Origin: Syngnathus acus
Taxonomy: Eukaryota; Chordata; Actinopteri; Syngnathiformes; Syngnathidae
DNA length: 64,000 nucleotides
Assembly (NCBI RefSeq): GCF_901709675.1
Contig: NC_051102.1
Location: 11,605,412-11,669,411, forward strand
Direction of reading: 5' to 3'
The position numbers and the translations under genes were made by a program. Each line of letters starts with the position of its first letter. The stretch's first letter is position 1. Below are positions 63,131 to 64,000 of this stretch, piece by piece. The notes below the pieces were generated by a model, which saw only the letters and a program-made list of their open reading frames with translations, searched no databases and was not told where the DNA came from.

Positions 63131-63185
63131 CTGGTCTGGTCAGGTCAGGTCAGGTCAGGTCAGGTCAGGTCAGGTCAGGTCAGGC
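63131..63185. repeat. (CAGGT)n pentanucleotide repeat
   Basis: Eight perfect CAGGT units after a tggtctggt start. Each unit junction contains AGGTCA, the nuclear-receptor half-site. Confidence 0.95.
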
Positions 63186-64000
63186 TGGTGTTATCACGGT
63201 TAGGTTGTGGGGAGTGGCCAGCGTGGCTCCAAAACGAACAAACCTTTTTCTGCTTGTGTGCAAACCCTCTTGATAGCGACACGTGGGGTCAACCTAACAA
63301 GGACGCAAAGGAGAGCCAAACCACAAGAAAGGAAAAGGCACAAGAGCAGAGAAAACAATACCTTACCGGTGGGACAGACAAAAATATGCCAGGGGGGGGG
63401 GCAGCGGTGAACTAAGACAAAGGAAAGCAGGAGCGTGTTGGCGGATCTCTGTGGAGACCACTTGAAAGAGAGGAATGTTGTGTTTCTGGATGCAGCCAGT
63501 TCACTTGTGGCTTATTCAAGCACAGGGGAGACTAATTGCTTGTTGATCTCATGTTCTATCCTCATCCTGCCTGTGTCGGAGAGCCAACGCAGCTGGTGAG
63601 TGACCGGTGGTCCACACGGGACAAGAACTCTCGGCCCTTTCTTTCTGCTCCAAATATTCTGCAAATATATGCTCTGTGAAGCAGATCAGTGATCAGCGCT
63701 GAAATGAATTCAAGCGTAGGATTCCATTCATGCGCATATTCTGGGAATGGGCCTCAGCTCCTTTGTTGGAATCTTCTTACCTTAGCTGTAAGAACGCCGC
63801 AAATGAAATCTGTCAAGTTTGAGCCGAAAAGTCGCGCCTATCCAAAAGGAGTCGACCACACTTTTTGCCTCATCCTCTCCATTCCAAAGATTGCATTTGA
63901 TTGAGAAGATGCGAGTATTTCTGCTTGCAAAAATTTGCTTCGAGGTACTTTCACAAAGCCAGTTTTAAGAATTCCTCGGCCGATGTGGCTGTGTTCAGGA

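Larger units (their letters stand above)
50828..64000 (+). other. ephb1 intron 3, 5' part (at least 13.1 kb)
   Basis: Donor gtaaga in phase 1. I looked for the next Eph exon (a cysteine-rich CPPGTFK / CTCR-GYYRA type peptide) and found none, so the intron runs out of the window. Stretches such as 51500-53300, 55350-57680, 57710-59220, 59830-60960, 61080-61630 and 61760-63120 hold no gene that I recognise. Confidence 0.85.

Overview
The window is vertebrate nuclear DNA, most likely from a percomorph teleost fish. It has huge introns, GT-AG splice sites, tRNA-derived SINEs of fish type, small terminal-inverted-repeat (TIR) transposons and a very high density of di- and tetranucleotide microsatellites. 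A family-level guess (pipefish/seahorse) would be weak. I see no prokaryotic gene, rRNA, tRNA gene, CRISPR array or virus.

One real protein-coding gene is supported: the 5' part of an EphB receptor tyrosine kinase, best matched to EphB1 (ephb1), on the + strand. Coding exon 1 (4527-4587) encodes the signal peptide. Exon 2 (38704-38768) encodes the mature N-terminus. Exon 3 (50146-50827) encodes nearly all of the ephrin-binding domain and the start of the cysteine-rich region. The exons join in frame (phase 1, then phase 0, ending in phase 1) to give 269 codons plus one base. The remaining cysteine-rich/EGF-like region, fibronectin III repeats, transmembrane segment, kinase, SAM domain and PDZ tail must lie beyond base 64000. 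Introns are about 34.1 kb, 11.4 kb and more than 13.1 kb.

Layout: 1-4100 is upstream DNA ending in two (CAGG)n arrays. 4140-4526 is a GC-rich promoter/5' leader with a GC box, an inverted CCAAT box, a 26-codon upstream ORF and a start-stop element. Intron 1 opens with a nearly pure 1,285-bp (TG)n tract. It also holds microsatellites, a TA-flanked MITE (12620-12791), a tandemly duplicated transposon derivative (20935-22026), a hAT-like MITE (22691-22919), a near-complete SINE (27902-28251), a SINE 3' fragment (36311-36407) and a perfect 25-bp-arm palindrome (38372-38422). Intron 2 holds a CpG-rich patch (41580-42280), a 1.46-kb nested foldback element (45374-46832) and a three-copy minisatellite just before exon 3. 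Intron 3 has a palindrome flanked by 41-bp direct repeats (51363-51480), a second SINE family (59229-59550) and more microsatellites.

All long open frames outside the three exons are microsatellite translations, unsupported short frames or shadows. I found no undescribed multi-gene system. The most unusual signals are the giant TG tract beside exon 1, the foldback element with 195-bp nearly identical inverted arms, and the repeat structures crowding the exon 3 acceptor.
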